A DNA stretch of 64,000 nucleotides, from assembly GCF_900106785.1 (NCBI RefSeq), contig NZ_LT629842.1, forward strand, positions 137,694 through 201,693. Reading direction: 5' to 3'. The first letter of the stretch is position 1. Every line of letters starts with the position of its first letter. Below, piece by piece: positions 43,335 through 53,200 of this stretch. The notes beneath the pieces are model-generated. The model had not been told where the DNA came from. It did not search any database and worked only from the letters and a program-made list of their open reading frames with translations. A program made the position numbers and the translations under genes. The DNA comes from Prevotellamassilia timonensis. Lineage in GTDB: Bacteria; Bacteroidota; Bacteroidia; Bacteroidales; Bacteroidaceae.

Positions 43335-44215
43335 AGCCGTACCAGTTTGCGTGTGTAACCTATCATGAATGTATGGCGCCAGGCGTGTCGCTTGAGTCCG
43401 CCTAATTTGCTTTGGCGTACATCGGCCAAATAGCCTAACGTGATGCGGGCCCTTTTGACGGGAAGCACCACCTCAGACAGCAGCCTTGCCGTAGGGCAGT
43501 TGCCGGGGTGAGTAAAGTGTATGATGCCCGACGAGTGGCCAAGCGAAAATATTTCGTAATACGACTGCCCATATTCGGGGGCGAATTGCACCCCCATCAT
43601 TTGGGCATCAACCTGCACACGCGCCAAGGTAGGTTTCTTGAAAAGCGCAAAGTGATATTCGGCCAGTCCCGAGGCACAGAGCGCCAGGCCCAGGCGCCCT
43701 TGTGCGGGATTGTTGCCATTGCGCGTGTTGTAAGTAAAGCCGCCCGAGCCCTCGAGTAGTCCGCCGGCAGCCAAACGCCAGTGGCGGGTTGGGCGCCAGT
43801 TGTAGTGCCAGCCGCCGCTGGCGGTAAATTCGGTGTCAAGGTATTTGCCATCGTCGGTGGGCGATTGGGCATAAGCGCCATGCACGCTGTATAGCCCAGC
43901 CACTGTAACATGGCCGCGCCCCCAGTGCGCCAATCGTTCGGTGCGGTTGAGCACGACGAGGTTGGTGCCGTGATAGGTGAGTGGCGACAGGTAGGTGTCG
44001 AGCAAACTGGCGCTGCCTGCTCCCCACAACCATTGTCGTTCGGTGGTGTGCGGTATGTCGGGAGTGTGCAGTGTGCTGGTAGCGCACGTGTCGCAACGGT
44101 TGGTTGGGGCATTGTGAGGGCGTGCCGGCACTGCTGCCAAAGCACGACTTTGCGCCCCGGCCATCATGGTGATGGCCAAGGCGCAAAGCCAAGTGTAAAC
44201 TATGCGTGTGAGCAT
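43331..44215 (-). CDS. DUF3316 family protein, exported
   Basis: 294 residues with a signal peptide (VYTWLCALAITMMAGAQSRALA). The rest is strand-rich with many aromatic residues (WLWGAGSASLLDTYLSPLTYHG, GHVTVAGLYSVHGAYAQS, YYEIFSLGHSSGIIHFTHPGN, ARITLGYLADVRQSKLGG) and matches, from memory, the DUF3316 family of Bacteroidetes outer-membrane proteins. A barrel or barrel-associated role is likely; no substrate is known. It sits between dedA (31 nt) and the S41 peptidase (4-nt overlap), implying joint expression. Confidence 0.75.
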   Translation of the reverse strand: MLTRIVYTWLCALAITMMAGAQSRALAAVPARPHNAPTNRCDTCATSTLHTPDIPHTTERQWLWGAGSASLLDTYLSPLTYHGTNLVVLNRTERLAHWGRGHVTVAGLYSVHGAYAQSPTDDGKYLDTEFTASGGWHYNWRPTRHWRLAAGGLLEGSGGFTYNTRNGNNPAQGRLGLALCASGLAEYHFALFKKPTLARVQVDAQMMGVQFAPEYGQSYYEIFSLGHSSGIIHFTHPGNCPTARLLSEVVLPVKRARITLGYLADVRQSKLGGLKRHAWRHTFMIGYTRKLVRL

Positions 44216-44246
44216 TGTATGGTATATGAAAGAAAGGGGGTGGGGG

Positions 44247-44885
44247 TTACTTGCTCTTTTTAAGTCCCTTGTAGGCGAGGAATGCCACCACCACTACGGC
44301 ACAGGCCAATATGACATAGCCAATTTCGTGACTGTAGCGTGAAGCAAGTTCGGCCACGTCCTTGGTCGTTTTAAGGTCGGTTTGAGTGTGAATGATGTAG
44401 CCCAGCGAGGCCAGTACGGAGTTCCACACGCCAGCGCCCAGAGTGGTGAAGAGCAGAAAGCGCCACACATTCATGCCAGCCAAACCGGCCGGAATGCTGA
44501 TAAGCTGTCGAACGGCGGGCACCAGGCGGCCAAAGAAGGTGGACGTGGCGCCGTGCTCGCGGAAGAAAGCCTCGGCATGTTCCACCTTGGCGCGGTCGAT
44601 AAGGCACATGTGGCCCAGGCGGCTGTCGGCAAAGCGGTACACTATGGGGCGTCCTAACCACTTGGCCAGATAATAGTTGACAAGGGCACCCACATCGGCA
44701 CCCAGCGTGGCTATCACTATCACCATTATGATGTTGAGGTGGCTGTCGTCCATCATGGCAAGGAATGCCGCGGGGGGCACTACCACCTCGGAGGGAAATG
44801 GTATGAACGAACTCTCGATAGCCATGAACACAAACACCCACCAGTAGTTGAGGTTGTTCAGTACAAAGTCAATAAGGAATTGCAT
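44247..44885 (-). CDS. DedA family membrane protein
   Basis: 212 residues. Two family hallmarks are intact: the acidic site in AIESSFIPFPSEVVVPPAA and the arginine motif FFGRLVPAVRQLISIPAGLAGM. Several membrane segments surround them, and the last (IGYVILACAVVVVAFLAYKGL) ends in a lysine tail. DedA proteins are recently linked to flipping undecaprenyl phosphate or phospholipids across the inner membrane, and to proton-motive force. First gene of the DedA-DUF3316-S41 operon, so the operon may serve the envelope. Confidence 0.93.
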   Translation of the reverse strand: MQFLIDFVLNNLNYWWVFVFMAIESSFIPFPSEVVVPPAAFLAMMDDSHLNIIMVIVIATLGADVGALVNYYLAKWLGRPIVYRFADSRLGHMCLIDRAKVEHAEAFFREHGATSTFFGRLVPAVRQLISIPAGLAGMNVWRFLLFTTLGAGVWNSVLASLGYIIHTQTDLKTTKDVAELASRYSHEIGYVILACAVVVVAFLAYKGLKKSK

Positions 44886-45033
44886 GTGTGTCTTATATCA
44901 GTAATTAAGTGTGAGTAAATATAAGTGGATAGTTGCCAGGGTGAGAAGTTAACGGGTAAGTTTGCCCGATATTTTAAGTTTCTGACTATCTGACTTTAAC
45001 CTGTCTCGAGTTTCGGCTTTAGGTTTGCACGGG

Positions 45034-45232
45034 CTGAAAGACGCTACCACCAAACGCAAGCACTAAGCGCTACCACCAAACGCAACCATCAAACGCTAGC
45101 TCTAATGGGGGCGACGCGTCCCGCGTCGGGATAGAGATAGGAGTTAAATACGAGCGCTACTACTGCTAATAATAGCTGCATATTTTTCCGACGCGAGACG
45201 CGTCGCCCCCATTAGAGGTAGCGTTTTCAGAC
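45034..45232. repeat. REP/BIME-like element with leading units
   Basis: Leading ACGCTACCACCAAACGCAAGCACTAAG-type units (three or four, in part) reach the left hairpin (CGACGCGTCCCGCGTCGGG, from 45110). The spacer is a diverged version (GATAGAGATAGGAG to AATAATAGCTGCATATTT), and the right hairpin has GAGACGCG. The rest of the gap 44886-45353 holds only decamers (GTTAACCCATAAAC types) near 45300. Confidence 0.85.
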
Positions 45233-45353
45233 CGTACTCGTCTAAAATCCGAAACTTGGGTGACATAATAAGTAGCGTAAGGCATACTTACTTGTCAACC
45301 CGTTACCCATTAACCTGTTAACCCATAAACCAAGCATTCTGCCAACGGGCGTG

Positions 45354-45893
45354 CTATGGATTGGCAGCAGTAACCTTCTGCACTCTGATGCCCACATCGG
45401 CAATGCCGGGCAGTATTTCGCGGCGCATGATGTGGCTGATGCTGATGTCGGCACTGGCGCCGGCAGCGATTTGCTGTTGTTGCCAAGGCATGTCGTATTG
45501 GTAGATGGTCACGCCGTGCCCGTTGGGGTCGCCGCGTTGGTTGGTGAGTTTGAACATCACCGTGTCACACAATTCGCGGTTGGGGTTGTGCCAATGCTGG
45601 CGAACCACCAGCCACAGCGACTGAAAGGGGTAGGGCGTTGACGACGACGTGCGCACCCCGAGGTCGATGCGGTATGTGCCGGCAGTCTTTACCGTGTCAA
45701 CGTGAAATTTCAGCGTGTCGCCGGGTTCCCAGCCCTCCACCGGGGTAGAGCAGTAGTTAAATGCCAAAGGCTTGTCTTCACAACCCGTCATGATGCCGGC
45801 CAGGGCACTCAACCCACAAAGCAACGCAGCCATGCAAAGCGGTTTGCACAGTGCGTTCGGTGTGTGTAGTATGTATTTAGCCAATGTATTCAT
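45354..45893 (-). CDS. gldH: gliding motility lipoprotein GldH
   Basis: 179 residues from ATG 45893. A six-codon longer frame begins with TTG and was not used. The signal peptide ends at GIMTGC, a lipobox-like sequence with Cys near 38. The mature part matches GldH: FNYCSTPVEGWEPGDTLKFHV, YPFQSLWLVVRQHWHNPN, RREILPGIADVGIRVQKV. In Flavobacterium GldH is required for gliding. Non-gliding Bacteroidales keep it, so it must do more, perhaps in envelope or type 9 secretion upkeep. It follows ricT by 36 nt in the order holB-ricT-gldH known from other Bacteroidetes. Confidence 0.9.
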   Translation of the reverse strand: MNTLAKYILHTPNALCKPLCMAALLCGLSALAGIMTGCEDKPLAFNYCSTPVEGWEPGDTLKFHVDTVKTAGTYRIDLGVRTSSSTPYPFQSLWLVVRQHWHNPNRELCDTVMFKLTNQRGDPNGHGVTIYQYDMPWQQQQIAAGASADISISHIMRREILPGIADVGIRVQKVTAANP

Positions 45894-45929
45894 GCCACCA
45901 ATTCGTGTCAACTAATATCGAACATCTGC

Positions 45930-47351
45930 TTATGCCTCGGGCATATCAGGTTTAGTGTTGCCTTGCGGTCTGTTGTTGCGGTTGTTGTCGCGTCGTTCGC
46001 GTCGGTTGTTGTCATTGCGTCGCCGGTTGTTGTCGCGTCGTTCGCGTCGTGGCGGCTGTCCGCCTTCGCCTTCGTTGCCTTGTTTGTTCTCGGCAGTGTT
46101 GCGCTCCTTGTTGTTGCGTTCGTTGTTGCGGCGGTCGCGTCGGTTGTTGCGGCCCTTGTTGCGTCGCGCCTTGTCAAAGCGTGTAAGGTCATCTTGTTCA
46201 GCCAGGTCGACGGGGCGTTTTGGCTCAGCAGATGCCTCGTTCGTCAGCGACTCCGGTTTCTCGCCCGCAGCGTTCATAGCCAGCACCTCTTTGGCGCGCT
46301 CGGCGCTGATGGTCACCAGGTTGGCAGCCAGTCGGCGGTCGGAACTATAGGTCACCTCGCCGGCCAGAATGTCGGCTTTGAAGAAGTAGAATGTACCGTC
46401 CAGCGTTTCGAGCGTGGCATTGCGTTCAGGCAGTTTGCGTGCCGCCTCCATGTAGGTGTCCACCTCGTAGTTGAGGCAGCATTTCAGTTTGGCACACTGC
46501 CCCGCAAGTTTCTGCGGATTGGGCGTGATGTCTTGAAAACGTGCCGCAGCAGTGCTCACCGAACTAAAGTTCTTCATCCACGTAGCGCAGCACAACTCAC
46601 GTCCGCACGGACCGATACCGCCAATGCGACCGGCCTCTTGTCGTGCGCCAATCTGCTTCATTTCTATGCGCACGCGGAAAGCCTCGGCCAGCACTTTAAT
46701 CAGTTTCCTGAAGTCAACGCGTGCATCGGCAATATAATAAAATATAGCCTTGTTGCCATCGCCTTGATATTCCACGTCGCCAATTTTCATTTGCAGCTCC
46801 AGGTCCTTGGCTATTTGTCGCGAGCGTATCATAGTGTCGTGCTCGCGCGCCTTGGCCTCCTCATACTTCTCCATGTCGGCAGGGCGTGCCTTGCGGTAGA
46901 TGCGCTTTATTTCGAAGTTAGGCTTGAGGTTAGCCTTCTGCATTTGCAGCAACACCAGTTTGCCTGTGAGCGACACCACGCCGATGTCGTGGCCCGGTTG
47001 CGCTTCAACAGCCACAATGTCGCCCTTTTGCAGGTCGAGGTGGTTGTCGTTGCGATAAAAGCCCTTGCGGGTGTTTTTGAACTGTACCTCAACAAAGTCC
47101 GTTGTGTCAACATTCCCCGGCACATCAGCCAGATAGTCGTACGAGTTGAGTTGGTGGTCGCTGCGTCCGCAGCCATTGGCCGGCAGTCCGCGCAGGTTGC
47201 TATCGCCCCATTTGCAAAAGTCGCGTCCTTTGCAGTGGCAGTTGTCCTCGCAGCCAGCCGTGCAGCCGTCGCCCGAACAGTGCAGGCAAGTGTCTGCCTG
47301 GTTCAGTGCGTCGTCTGTGGTGTTTGCGGGTATGTTGTTATCTTGAGTCAT
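45930..47351 (-). CDS. ricT: RicT/YaaT-type PSP1 domain protein with Arg/Asn-rich tail
   Basis: 473 residues from ATG 47351; the longer frame starts with TTG. The N-terminal 60 residues are Cys-rich (ADTCLHCSGDGCTAGCEDNC). The PSP1 domain (about 80-330) holds FVEVQFKNTRKGFY, IFYYIADARVDFRKLIKVLAEAFR (in part) and GRIGGIGPCGRELCCATWM, plus CAKLKCCLNYEVD; these Cys are the iron-sulfur ligands of RicT in Bacillus. The final 80 residues are an Arg-Asn-Asp repeat (RRDNNRRRNDNNRRERRDNN). RicT in Bacillus acts with RicA and RicF to steer RNase Y; the partners are not here. The tail could bind RNA. It lies between holB and gldH. Confidence 0.9.
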   Translation of the reverse strand: MTQDNNIPANTTDDALNQADTCLHCSGDGCTAGCEDNCHCKGRDFCKWGDSNLRGLPANGCGRSDHQLNSYDYLADVPGNVDTTDFVEVQFKNTRKGFYRNDNHLDLQKGDIVAVEAQPGHDIGVVSLTGKLVLLQMQKANLKPNFEIKRIYRKARPADMEKYEEAKAREHDTMIRSRQIAKDLELQMKIGDVEYQGDGNKAIFYYIADARVDFRKLIKVLAEAFRVRIEMKQIGARQEAGRIGGIGPCGRELCCATWMKNFSSVSTAAARFQDITPNPQKLAGQCAKLKCCLNYEVDTYMEAARKLPERNATLETLDGTFYFFKADILAGEVTYSSDRRLAANLVTISAERAKEVLAMNAAGEKPESLTNEASAEPKRPVDLAEQDDLTRFDKARRNKGRNNRRDRRNNERNNKERNTAENKQGNEGEGGQPPRRERRDNNRRRNDNNRRERRDNNRNNRPQGNTKPDMPEA

Positions 47352-47390
47352 TTTATGATAGAAAGGTTTAGACAAACAGCGCTGTTTTTA

Positions 47391-47573
47391 AGTAGGTGTT
47401 CAAAATTATTTTATACAATCAATAGGTGTCATTTTCACATTGAAAGCACATTCTCGAGACGCATCTGTTTCCTTCGGCCTCGGTCACATAGCCCGCTATG
47501 CTCCCTCACCCGAAGGAAACATCTGCGCCCCGATAATGCACTTTCAATGTAAAAATAATTTTGAACACCTACT
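47391..47573. repeat. ~183-bp inverted element between ricT and holB
   Basis: The outer arms read AGTAGGTGTTCAAAATTATT on the left and its inverse, ending at the holB stop. Inside are CATTGAAAGCACATT facing AATGCACTTTCAATG, and GCATCTGTTTCCTTCGG facing CCGAAGGAAACATCTGC. The central 40 nt are non-symmetric. It separates holB from ricT in an otherwise conserved gene order, so it is a probable insertion. The right arm touches the holB stop codon. Confidence 0.85.
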
Positions 47574-48703
47574 TATTGAATCAGCAGCATGATCATTTTT
47601 AGCGAAAAGTCGAAGAACACCATGTTGGCGTTCACATTCTGCTCAATGTCGCGTTGTGCTGCCGCTATTTCGTCACTGATGCCAATCACGTTGCGTTCGT
47701 TGATAAAACGTGCAAAGTTAACGGCAAAGTCGGCCTCTTGTTTGTTCATGTAGTTGAGGTCGGCATTATGAAAGTTATATATAAAGTTTTCGCGCACCAA
47801 GCGTTGTGCATAGTCAAGGAAAGCCTTTTGCTTTTCGCGTCCCCAGCCGGCCAGTTGTTGTGACCACTCATACAAGTCCTTAATTTTGCGCATATAGCAC
47901 AGGCGCATGAACAGCACAAACAGGTCGAAGAATTGCGCTTTGTCGGCATTCATTGTCACCTGGTCGAGTGCGTTCACAAAACTGCCGTTGGCAGCGCGTG
48001 CCACCATGCGTGCGTCGTCGGGTTGCAAGCCATTATGCTGTTGCAGCGCATTGGCTATGTCGTCGGCCGAAAGCGGTGCAAAATCAATGCGTTGTGTGCG
48101 GCTCAGTATGGTAGTGAGCAGCAGTTCGGGGTGATCGGCCGTTAGAATGAACACCGTTTGCGAGGGAGGCTCTTCAAGCACCTTGAGCAATTTGTTGGCA
48201 CATTCGGCATTCATCTGTTCGGCCAGCCACATCACTACTACGCGGTAGCCCCCTTGGCTGCTCACGTTGGCCAGTTTGCCAATGATGTTGTCGGCTTCGG
48301 CCACATTGATGAGTGACTGCTGCTTCTCCACCCCCATGCGTTTGAGCCACGTTTGCCGGCTGAAGTAAGGCGTTTCAGCTATTTGCTTGCGCCATTCGGG
48401 CAGATACTGGTCGCTCACCACGGTGCCAGCCTTGCCAGTGGGCTTGATGGTAGGAAATATAAAGTGCAAGTCGGGGTGAGCCAGTTTGGCTGCCATGTGA
48501 CAGGCTTGGCATTGGCCGCAGGGTTCGCCTTCCGCCGTAGGGTGTTGGCACAACAGTCGCTGTGCCATAGCCAGTGCCATGGGCAGTTTGCCGCAGCCCT
48601 CGTTGCCGGCAAATAGCATGGCATGAGGCACGCGGTTCTCGTCAAGCATCTGTTTGAGTTGACGCTTGACGTTGGCTTGTCCTATTACATCACTGAATAG
48701 CAT
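47573..48703 (-). CDS. holB: DNA polymerase III subunit delta prime
   Basis: 376 residues: MLFSDVIGQANVKRQLKQML at the start, a Walker-A-like loop GNEGCGKLPMA where the usual Thr after Lys is Leu, a zinc module (CQHPTAEGEPCGQCQAC), and the SRC-like LSRTQRIDF. The altered loop fits the delta-prime role, in which nucleotide binding is not needed. It works with DnaX in the clamp loader that puts beta clamps on DNA. It precedes ricT and gldH, from which it is split by an inverted element. Confidence 0.93.
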   Translation of the reverse strand: MLFSDVIGQANVKRQLKQMLDENRVPHAMLFAGNEGCGKLPMALAMAQRLLCQHPTAEGEPCGQCQACHMAAKLAHPDLHFIFPTIKPTGKAGTVVSDQYLPEWRKQIAETPYFSRQTWLKRMGVEKQQSLINVAEADNIIGKLANVSSQGGYRVVVMWLAEQMNAECANKLLKVLEEPPSQTVFILTADHPELLLTTILSRTQRIDFAPLSADDIANALQQHNGLQPDDARMVARAANGSFVNALDQVTMNADKAQFFDLFVLFMRLCYMRKIKDLYEWSQQLAGWGREKQKAFLDYAQRLVRENFIYNFHNADLNYMNKQEADFAVNFARFINERNVIGISDEIAAAQRDIEQNVNANMVFFDFSLKMIMLLIQ

Positions 48704-48739
48704 GGGCTGTGTTATATTGCTTTTAATTGGTGCAATTTA

Positions 48740-49045
48740 ATGCAATGTGCACAAAGTTACCACTTGCCGCCGAATGTGCAAAGCGTTTGCGGGCTAATTT
48801 GCTCGCAATGCTCGTTAATGTGGCAGCAATGTGCTAATATGCTAATGCGGCAATATGCTAATGCGCTAATGTGGCGCTCGCTATGCTCGCTAATGTGCCG
48901 TGCAAAAAAACAAAAGGGTTGACGCCCAAGGCGCTATATAGATAGCGCAACGGCGTCAGCCCATTAACACATTTGCGAGCAAAGCGAGCGTCACATTGCC
49001 ACATTAGCATATTGCCACATTAGCACATTGCCTTGCGTAGCGAGC
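48740..49045. repeat. GCTAATGTGGC word repeats with central hairpin
   Basis: The words GCTAATGTG, GCTAATATG and GCTAATGCG follow each other on the left. Their complements CACATTAGC and CACATTGCC stand on the right (48960-49045). In the centre is the hairpin GGGTTGACGCC (48916-48926) with GGCGTCAGCCC (48952-48962). It looks like a larger degenerate inverted element; no gene. It fills the gap 48704-49046. Confidence 0.7.
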
Positions 49046-49046
49046 A

Positions 49047-49679
49047 TCAGTATTTCATATAATCAGGCAACGGCTCCTTGAGTGCTTCGTCATATTTAGC
49101 ACCGAGCAGTTGCTTCATAAGTGGCAGCACATACTTGTGCACAACTTTCTCGTTAAGCTGGTGTTCGGCTTCAATGCGCTCTGCATGGTCGTAATACTTG
49201 GTAAATGTAGCGTATGTATTGGCCGAGTTTACTGTTTTGTCGTTGATGCCGAAAAGGCCGTAGCACAGTTTGCGGTCGTCGGGTGTAATGTCTTCAAACT
49301 GTTTGCGCTCCATTTGGTTAAAGTGCTTGATGATGTCAGCCGTCACCTTGAAGGTCTTGGCACTGTCCTTGCGTCCGTTCAGCCACTTGTGCTCACCCGT
49401 GTGCAGCACTTTGCTCATGGTCGACATGCGGAAGGCCGGGTTGACACAAATGCGCAAGTGCCCGTGCATTTGTTGGGCGTACATGCCGCCCATGCTCGTG
49501 CCCATAACAAGGTCGGGCTGTTCGGTCTCCACCAAGTTTTGCAAAAAGGGGAGAGCCTCTTCGGGGTCGACGGGAATGTCGGGCGCTATGATTTCAGCCG
49601 ATGGAAAAATCTTGCGCAATAATTGTACGGTGCCCGAGGCACCTGACGATGCAAAGCCGTGAAAGTAGATTAGTTTCAT
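49047..49679 (-). CDS. YqiA/YcfP-family alpha/beta hydrolase
   Basis: 210 residues starting MKLIYFHGFASSGASGT. The nucleophile elbow is GTSMGG (Ser near 63); the Pro-x-Leu-Val-MGTSMGGMYA context fits the YqiA/YcfP esterases. A late His is expected in the C-terminal third; RIEAEHQLNEKVVHKYVLPLM includes the candidate. Cytoplasmic small esterase of unknown substrate. No neighbour suggests a pathway. It is followed directly by a repeat region and preceded by its own short leader; there is no obvious promoter box. Confidence 0.85.
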   Translation of the reverse strand: MKLIYFHGFASSGASGTVQLLRKIFPSAEIIAPDIPVDPEEALPFLQNLVETEQPDLVMGTSMGGMYAQQMHGHLRICVNPAFRMSTMSKVLHTGEHKWLNGRKDSAKTFKVTADIIKHFNQMERKQFEDITPDDRKLCYGLFGINDKTVNSANTYATFTKYYDHAERIEAEHQLNEKVVHKYVLPLMKQLLGAKYDEALKEPLPDYMKY

Positions 49680-49884
49680 TGTGTAGTGAATTTAGTTGTA
49701 AAGCAAATATGACTGTCCGGTAAGACTCCGAAGCGCAGCTTTTCCCGTCTTACCCCCTATAAATAGTACTTCACGCTTTTTATTTCAAAAAATAAGCCCA
49801 GTTTTTTTACTATGTATGGTAGCAGAAGCTATTATTGGCATAAAAGCAGACATGAAATACGGTGACGGTCACGTCGTTTATGAC

Positions 49885-49935
49885 AGGTTTTAATGCTTTT
49901 GCCCTTACAGGGCGCGACTGCACTAACACCGGGGG
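49885..49935. repeat. fragment of the AAGTTTCGG-type element
   Basis: TTTTGCCCTTACAGGGCGCG, followed by ACTGCACTAACACC, is the right central arm of the family; the rest is missing. It abuts a REP element. Confidence 0.6.
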
Positions 49936-49956
49936 ACCCAAGCATCAAACGCAACC

Positions 49957-50070
49957 TCTAATAGGGGCGACGCGTCTCGCGTCGGGAAAATATGCAGCTT
50001 TATTTAGTAGAGTTCGTATTTCCCTCCGTTCTCTATCCCGACGCGGGACGCGTCGCCCCCATTAGTGCTT
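49957..50070. repeat. REP/BIME-like element, reverse spacer orientation
   Basis: Hairpins as in the other copies. The spacer reads GGGAAAATATGCAGC to TCCGTTCTCTATCCCG, the reverse complement of the spacer at 36.5 kb, so the whole element is inverted relative to those. Fills part of the gap 49680-50204; 49690-49885 has only a CTGTCCGGTAAGAC end motif near 49711. Confidence 0.85.
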
Positions 50071-50106
50071 GCGTTTTTTAAGCAGTCAATCTGTCCCCAC
50101 AAATAA

Positions 50107-50139
50107 GACGGAGCTACAGCACCATGCCGTAGCTCCGTC
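50107..50139 (-). terminator. terminator of the fucosidase-GH16 operon
   Basis: Perfect 11-bp stem GACGGAGCTAC and GTAGCTCCGTC, about 65 nt after the GH16 stop. T-rich on the minus strand. Confidence 0.7.
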
Positions 50140-50204
50140 AAAATTACTAATTATTATTCTAATAAGTAGGATTTCACTCCTTCTTAGTGCTCATATTCGT
50201 GCGA

Positions 50205-53200
50205 TCAAGGTACCAACACCTTGCTGCCGTTCACAAGGTAGATGCCCTTGTTCACATGCAAATCCTTGTTGCCCTGTACCATATCGGCAAATACCACTCG
50301 GCCTTGGAGGTCGAAGATTTGCACCTTAGTAGCCTGGGCTGCAACCAAACGAATGTTGCCCGGAGTTACATAGTAGTCGAGAGCAGAGGTCTTTGTGGCA
50401 GAGTTGGCGCCAGTTGCATGCTTGTCAGTTTGGTAAACGCGCACCCAGTCAAACTTGGTTTCGTAGGTGAAGTTCAAATCAGGCGCAGCAGCCCAACCAC
50501 CATTACCTACGCTCTGGTTGAGAATGAGGTAGAAGGGTTGGTCAAAGGGCCATTGAGCTTTTATCTTGTTTTCGTCGGTGAGGTCAGTCTTGCGGGCGTA
50601 AGAGAACACCTGCTTGCCATCGAGATACCAAGTGAGCAAGTCCTCAGTCCATTCCAGGCCAAATACGTGGTATTCGCCCAGTGTGGCGGTTGAGTTGCCG
50701 GTCTTTGCAGGGTTGTTGCCTTGTCCCATACATTCTGCGCCATCCTTAGTGCTGTTAGCCCACTTAGTGTGGATAGTGTGGTGGGTTTGAGTTTGAGCGT
50801 CAATCTGTTCCCAAATGTCAATCTCGCCGCTGTAAGGCCAGCCACCGTAAACAGAGTTGTTAGGCATCATCCAGAAAGCGGGGAAGTTACCAGCGTGACC
50901 AATGGTCATAAGGCGGCCTTCAACCTTGCCGTAAGTGAATTTAACCTTGTTAGACGATTCAATGGAGCCGCTAATCATTTGCTGTTTGTTGCCATTGCCG
51001 TCCTTTTCGCCGTCGTGCGTATTCTTCAAGCAGCGCAATACAAGTTTGCCGTCCTCAATCCAACCAGTTTCTTTCTGGCCGGCTTCGGTTTGTGCACAGA
51101 AGCGCTTCCATGTGGGATTTTCCCGGCTTGAACGGCTCCAATACTTAGAATCGGGCTGGCTACCGTTTTCACCATCAAATTCCTCGCCGAACACGAGCTT
51201 GTACTCAGAACCATTGTCCTCGAAGTTGGCTGTGATGCGCACGTCGCCATCAACGTTTTCGGCGGGTACGGTATATTTGCCGTCAACCAATGTAGCGGTG
51301 TATTCGCTCCATTGCTTCTTGCCGTCAACCGTCTGTTCGCCGTCAAGATTTTCACCATGACGCACCACAATGCTTGTTGCTGAGTAGTTCTCGTCAAGAC
51401 CAACAGCTTGCACTGCAATTTCCTGGCCCTTCAAGATAGATTCAGACAGACCAGTGTTGTTGGCACCAACGATAGAACCGTTAGTGGTTCTGACGTCAAG
51501 CTTTGCCATGGGGTATTCGTCAACAACTTCAAAGTTGAAGTCTACAACGTAACCACCGTTCTCGTTAATCTGGTTCTTGCCATCGGCATTGTTGTAGTGT
51601 CCTGCGGGGTCGATGTCGTCCCAGTCAATCTTTACGCGGGCACGATACTTGCCTTTGGGCAAACCTTGTGGTAACGAGAATTGCGGGATAGAGTTGGTTG
51701 CATTAAACAGACCATTCCTTGCATCGTTGTTTGCGTTCTCGCCACGGCTGTTCTTGTTGTTGTAGTACAAGTACGAGAGCATTTCGCCGTTCCAAGCAGG
51801 TGTGCCATCGGCATTGACAGCTGTGCTGAATGTGCCATTGTTATCCAAGTCCACGTACAGGTAGACATGCATATAGGCATTTTTGTTAGGCGTGTAGTTG
51901 ACGTTAGTAGTAATCACGTCACCATCCTTAACGTAAACAGATCTGTTGCTGAAGTCTTGGTAAACTAACTTGCTTGTCGGTGTTAACTTTTGAGCTGTAG
52001 ATTGGGTAGTGGTGTTGAATGACAGGCTGTTTAATGCGCGGTCAGTACGTGTTATTTTCAAATCCTTTGGGAAATTCAGCGCATAGTCTCCCTTCGAACC
52101 AGCATCATCGGTCACATATTCGGGTGTTACCATCACATCACCGTCCACATATTCGGCCGGGATAGTGTAAAGGTTGTCCTTCACCATGTAAGCCGGTACG
52201 GTCACGTCAATGTACTGCGGTGTCTCGTTTACCAATGAATCGCCAGTCAGGTTGTAACCGTGGCGAATGGTGAAGCGGCTCAGTCTGAATCCGTCACCAG
52301 GCTTGAACTTGATAGTGTATGCCTTGCCAAACTCGATTTGTGTGCCATCGAGTGTAGAGCCATCGGCTTTCAGCACCTCACCATTTGTACCAGCGGCACT
52401 CTGGCCACGTGAGATGTTCACCTTGTCGCCATGCACATTGAGACGGGTGTCAATTACCACACCGCTGTTGTGTTTAATATTATTGGCTTCGGTAGTGTTG
52501 CCACCAGCGTCAATTTCGTCCCAGTCTACCTTGAAGCGCAAGCGGTAGAAGCCCGGTGTGAGGTCTGCGGGCAAGGTAAAGTCGGGCAATGCAGTGGTGT
52601 TGCAATTGCCAGTGCCAGCGCCAATGCTATTCTTGTTCTTGTAGTTTGAGTAGCTCAATACATCGCTGCTGGTGGCCGGTGTGCCGTCAGCGTTGAGTGA
52701 TGTGTTGAATTTACCATCGTTGTTACGGTCAAGGTACAAGTAGGCATTCATCCAGCCACCCGTATATTGTACAGAGGCTGAGAGCTTTTCGCCAGCTTTG
52801 GCCTTGATAGACTGAGACAGGCGGTCTTGATACAAACGCTTGTCGCTCTGCTGGTTGGTGCTGATGGTCTGTGTGCCGTCGGCACTTGTGATTGTCGCGC
52901 CGCTGGTGTAACGGTTGTTGTTCTCCTTTGTAGCAGTCTTGTCAAAGTTTATAGGATAAACGTTGTATTCGATGCGCGTCAATGCCGAGCCATTAACCTC
53001 GATGTCATCGATATAAGTCACAAAGTCCTCGTTGAGGTCGTGTGTAGATTCTACATCGGGAGCGAACACCAGACTGTGCACATTCACACCGCTTGCGCCA
53101 GTGAGGGCAAACACGGCATCGAACCATTTGTCGGTGTACACCTTGCTCTTGCAAGTAGCTTCAACCTGCACCACTTCCTTCGACTGCCAAGGGCGGTCCT

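Noticed and set aside
45963-47552. Open frame of 529 codons on the plus strand
   Set aside because: Antisense shadow of ricT; its sequence is a low-complexity Val/Ala/Leu-rich mirror of the Arg/Asn-rich tail.
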